From an uncultured Coriobacteriaceae bacterium (GTDB taxonomy: Bacteria > Actinomycetota > Coriobacteriia > Coriobacteriales > QAMH01), in NCBI GenBank assembly GCA_902783175.1, contig CACZQA010000161.1, positions 1-8,539 on the forward strand: DNA of 8,539 nucleotides, read 5' to 3'. A model generated the notes under the pieces. It was not told the DNA's origin, did no database searches, and saw only the letters and a list, made by a program, of their open reading frames with translations. Made by a program: the position numbers and the translations under genes. Each line of letters opens with the position of its first letter. Position 1 is the stretch's first letter. Positions 5,550 through 8,539 of this stretch are shown in pieces.

Positions 5550-8539
5550 TTGCTCACCGAAAAGGATATCATCCGTCACTGCGATTCAAGGGTTTTGAGG
5601 CGTGCGCGCAACCTGGTGAAGGCTGACGCATCCATCTTCGACCGTCGTTGCCAGTACAAGCCCGGAAAGAAGCCCGCAACTCAACTCCACGCAAATGTCT
5701 CGAGCGCTGACGACTGGCGCACGAGCTACGATGTTATCTTGAAGGTGGACGAAAGCGAGGGCGAGGTTCTCGACTACGACTGCACCTGCCCCTCGTCGCT
5801 GTCCCATTCGGGCATGTGCAAGCACGTGACGGCCGTCGCGCTCGTCTTTCTCGAGCACCCGGACACGTTTCTGGGCTACGACCTCAACCGCAACGCCAAG
5901 TCGTCAGACGGCATCTCGAAGCTCCTCAAGTCCGTCGAGGACCGGAGGGCGGCGGGATCGGGCGAGGGCAAGCGCCCCGAGACCGAGCACCTCGGCACGA
6001 TCGACTTGGGCGTGCTGCTCACGCACGACACGCAGCGCTGGTCCGCCAAGTTCAGGATCTCCGGCGCCACCGCACGCTACGTCATCAAGGACCTGCCCGC
6101 GTTTCTCGACGCCGTGGACAAGCAGGAGACCTACTCGTACGGCACGAAGCTCTCGTTTGCGCACCGCAAGGCGATGTTCACCGACCACGCCCTCGACATC
6201 ATCGCGTTTCTGCAACGTGCGGTGTCCATCCGCCAGGAACTCGAAAACGACCAGCTCAGCTCGTACCACCTACGCCCGAAAGACCTGGAACACGACCTGT
6301 TCCTTTCCACGCCCGAGCTCGTCGCGCTGCTCGACCTGCTCGACAGGCACGTCTTCTACGTCGACGACCTGAACAAGCTCAACCACAAGGCGCGCAAGGC
6401 GCACGTCATCGATGGCAACCCTCCCATCCGGGTCGAGTTCACGTCGGTGGGCGATGGCGGCTTCGAGCTGCACCGCGACGAGCCCATCACGCTCGTGGCA
6501 AGCGGCAACAGCCGCTACATCTGGCAAAACGGCGCGTTCTACCGCTGCACGCCCGACTACGCCGAGGTCGAGGAGTTCCTCCGCGACGTCTACAGCAACA
6601 AGAACGAGGTGCAGTTCATCAGCGAGCAGGACGCGCCCGCCTTCTGCTCGAACGTGCTGCCTTCGCTCGAGAAGCACCTCGAGGTCATCGAGCCGCCCGA
6701 GATGGAGGTCATGCGCCCGCGGCCGTGCGAGGTCATCGTGTGCCTCGACAGGGCGGGCAAGGGCATCTCCTGCGAGGCGTACGCGCAGTACGACGACGAG
6801 CGCTGCGGGCTGTTCGAGGCCAAGGCCGAGCGCACCAAGCTCAGCTACGGCCTTCGCGATTTGGGCGCCGAGCGTGCCGTCAGGCGCCTGCTCGCACGGT
6901 ATTTCCCCGTGGTCGAGGGCAAGACGACCGGCACGCAGGACTCGCCGATGCGCCTTTCGGACGAAGAGGATATAACGCGGCTGCTCTTCGAGGGCCTGCG
7001 CGAGCTCAGGGCCCATGCGACGGTGCTCACGACCCCCGAGTTCGACGGGCTGATCAGCAGACGCCACCCGCATGCGAGTGTTGGCATCTCGTTCAAGGCA
7101 AACCTCATCAACCTCACGGTCTCGGCCGACGACCTGCCCCGCGGCGAGCTCGTCGCGCTGCTCAACAGCTACCGGCGTCGCAAGCGCTACCACCGCCTGA
7201 AGGACGGCTCGTTTGTCGACCTCGCGAACGCCGACCTGGCGGAGGCCGATGAGCTGCTCGTCGACCTCGACCTCATGCCCGAAGACCCGCGCGACGGCAG
7301 CGCCGTGCTGCCCGCGTACCGCGCGCTCCAGCTCGACGACCTCGTCGCCGACGAGCAAAAGGACGCGTCGTTCGTCCAGTACGTGAACAACTTCGAGCAG
7401 CGCGGCCTGGCAAATTACCAGGTGCCCGCCGGCCTTCACGCGACGCTTCGCCCCTACCAGGTCGAGGGCTTCGAGTGGCTGTGCACGCTGTCCGACATGG
7501 GCTTTGGGGGGATTCTTGCCGACGAGATGGGCCTGGGCAAGTCCGTGCAGCTCATCTCGTACCTGCTCGCGCAGAAGGAAGCTCGCGCAGACTGTGCCCC
7601 CGCGCTCATCGTCTGCCCGGCGTCCCTCGTCTACAACTGGATCGCCGAGTTCGAGAAGTTCGCCCCCGGACTTCGCGCAATCGCCGTGGCGGGCTCCAAG
7701 CCCGAGCGCGACGACATCCTCATCGAGTACGCCGGCGAGAACCCCACGGGCACGGCGGACGTGCTCGTTACCTCGTACGACCTGATGCGCCGTGACGTCG
7801 AGGTGTACCAGCAGATCGAGTTTTCGTGCGTTGCGCTCGACGAGGCGCAGTACATCAAGAACCACGCGACGCTTGCCGCGCAGGCGGTGAAGAGCGTCCC
7901 CTCCAAGCACCGCTTCGCGCTCACGGGTACGCCCATCGAAAACCGCCTGTCGGAGCTCTGGAGCATCTTCGATTTTCTCATGCCGGGCCTGCTCGGCTCG
8001 TACCGACGCTTCAGGGAACGCTACGAGCAGCCGATCGTCGACGGGCAGGAAGAGGCGATGCGCCGCCTGCAGGAGCTCGTCGGGCACTTCGTCATGAGGC
8101 GTCTGAAAAGCGACGTGCTCGTTGACCTGCCCGAGAAAAGCGAGAACGTCGTCTACGCGCACATGGAAGGCGAGCAGCTCAAGCTCTACCGGGCGCACGA
8201 GCAGCGCCTGCGCGAGTCCATCGTCGGAAAGAGCACGGCCGAGTTCGCGCGCGAGCGCATCGCGGTATTGGCGGAGCTCACGCGTCTGCGCGAGATCTGC
8301 TGCGACCCGCACCTCGTGTTCGACGACTACGACGACTCCTCGGCAAAGCTCTCGACGATTCTCGACCTCGTCGAGACGGCCATCGACTCCGGCAAGAAGC
8401 TCCTGCTCTTCTCGCAGTTCACCTCGTATCTGGACATCATATCCACGCACCTGTCCGAGCAAGGCGTCGCCCATTACACCATCACCGGCGCCACGCCCAA
8501 GCGCCAGCGCCTCGAGCTCGTCAACGAGTTCAACGAGGA
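5550..8539 (+). CDS. SWIM zinc-finger SNF2-family helicase/ATPase, C-terminal end beyond the window
   Basis: This is a superfamily 2 DNA translocase of the bacterial SNF2 type, probably acting on DNA or protein-DNA complexes in transcription or repair. The frame is open for 996 codons to the right edge. A SWIM zinc finger lies at 78-92 (C78-x-C80, C90-x-H92). A long middle region (about 150-600) matches in position the bacterial SNF2-associated domain. The ATPase core begins near 635 (LRPYQVEGFEWL) with DEMGLGKS (658-665, Walker A), DEAQ (764-767, Walker B) and LTGTPIEN (791-798). The second RecA-like lobe starts near 950 (LLLFSQF). The last motifs, including the arginine finger, lie outside the window; roughly 100 residues are missing. 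The start is TTG 5550, with AGGTAGGG about 7 bases upstream. No ATG lies in frame between it and the SWIM finger, so an ATG start would damage the finger. No nuclease or methylase neighbour is visible, so a defence role is not supported here. Confidence 0.93.
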   Translation, partial: MLTEKDIIRHCDSRVLRRARNLVKADASIFDRRCQYKPGKKPATQLHANVSSADDWRTSYDVILKVDESEGEVLDYDCTCPSSLSHSGMCKHVTAVALVFLEHPDTFLGYDLNRNAKSSDGISKLLKSVEDRRAAGSGEGKRPETEHLGTIDLGVLLTHDTQRWSAKFRISGATARYVIKDLPAFLDAVDKQETYSYGTKLSFAHRKAMFTDHALDIIAFLQRAVSIRQELENDQLSSYHLRPKDLEHDLFLSTPELVALLDLLDRHVFYVDDLNKLNHKARKAHVIDGNPPIRVEFTSVGDGGFELHRDEPITLVASGNSRYIWQNGAFYRCTPDYAEVEEFLRDVYSNKNEVQFISEQDAPAFCSNVLPSLEKHLEVIEPPEMEVMRPRPCEVIVCLDRAGKGISCEAYAQYDDERCGLFEAKAERTKLSYGLRDLGAERAVRRLLARYFPVVEGKTTGTQDSPMRLSDEEDITRLLFEGLRELRAHATVLTTPEFDGLISRRHPHASVGISFKANLINLTVSADDLPRGELVALLNSYRRRKRYHRLKDGSFVDLANADLAEADELLVDLDLMPEDPRDGSAVLPAYRALQLDDLVADEQKDASFVQYVNNFEQRGLANYQVPAGLHATLRPYQVEGFEWLCTLSDMGFGGILADEMGLGKSVQLISYLLAQKEARADCAPALIVCPASLVYNWIAEFEKFAPGLRAIAVAGSKPERDDILIEYAGENPTGTADVLVTSYDLMRRDVEVYQQIEFSCVALDEAQYIKNHATLAAQAVKSVPSKHRFALTGTPIENRLSELWSIFDFLMPGLLGSYRRFRERYEQPIVDGQEEAMRRLQELVGHFVMRRLKSDVLVDLPEKSENVVYAHMEGEQLKLYRAHEQRLRESIVGKSTAEFARERIAVLAELTRLREICCDPHLVFDDYDDSSAKLSTILDLVETAIDSGKKLLLFSQFTSYLDIISTHLSEQGVAHYTITGATPKRQRLELVNEFNE

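Noticed and set aside
5816..7252. A 478-codon plus-strand frame inside the SNF2 gene
   Set aside because: A +1 shadow frame rich in Arg, Ala and Pro; the frame starting at TTG 5550 carries the SWIM finger and all helicase motifs without interruption.
6270..8474. A 734-codon open frame on the minus strand across the SNF2 gene
   Set aside because: It is the antisense mirror of the helicase codons. High-GC genes with few A/T third bases leave the opposite strand open. It is rich in Arg, Val, Leu, Asp and Glu with no domain pattern, while the plus-strand frame has all SNF2 motifs.
5550..8539. A phage-defence system containing the SNF2 helicase
   Set aside because: SNF2 helicases occur in some defence systems, but the visible neighbours are an FKBP isomerase and a metal transporter, and the SWIM architecture is widespread in ordinary chromosomes.

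Overview
The window is high-GC bacterial chromosome with strong G/C preference at third codon positions and a mix of ATG, TTG and possibly rarer start codons. Gene content and protein style fit a high-GC Actinomycetota, most likely a gut-type Coriobacteriia (Eggerthellales or relatives). That is an inference from recalled family resemblance, not from a search. There are six protein genes, two of them cut by the window edges. I see no rRNA, tRNA, CRISPR array, insertion sequence or prophage gene. Coding density is high and every intergenic gap is under about 200 bases.

Layout: (1) At the left edge, on the minus strand, is a family 3 glycoside hydrolase (beta-glucosidase type) missing its C-terminal end. 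(2) Diverging from it is a ROK-family sugar kinase (glucokinase type). The gap of about 107 bases holds a TTGACA box and overlapping inverted repeats that look like an operator. (3) Converging on the kinase is a serine O-acetyltransferase (cysE, minus strand), separated by a strong hairpin terminator whose U-tract faces cysE. (4) Diverging from cysE is a cation diffusion facilitator (CDF) metal transporter on the plus strand. (5) Converging on the transporter is a SlyD-like FKBP peptidyl-prolyl isomerase (minus strand), with two hairpins in the gap. (6) Diverging from the FKBP gene is a large SWIM zinc-finger/SNF2-family helicase on the plus strand, starting at TTG and running off the right edge before its last helicase motifs.

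The genes thus alternate strand one by one, giving three divergent promoter regions and two convergent terminator regions, and no two genes form a classical co-directional operon. The clearest functional link is the first pair: an apparently cytoplasmic beta-glucosidase that would free glucose from an imported glycoside, next to a kinase that would phosphorylate it. The other four look like housekeeping functions: cysteine synthesis, metal efflux, protein folding, and DNA remodelling or repair.

I found no convincing new multi-gene system. The most unusual local signal is at the 5' end of cysE. The usual start codons are badly placed, and the best-supported start is an ATT directly behind a small hairpin that holds the Shine-Dalgarno sequence. 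The next is the overlapping dyad symmetry between the glycosidase and the kinase.
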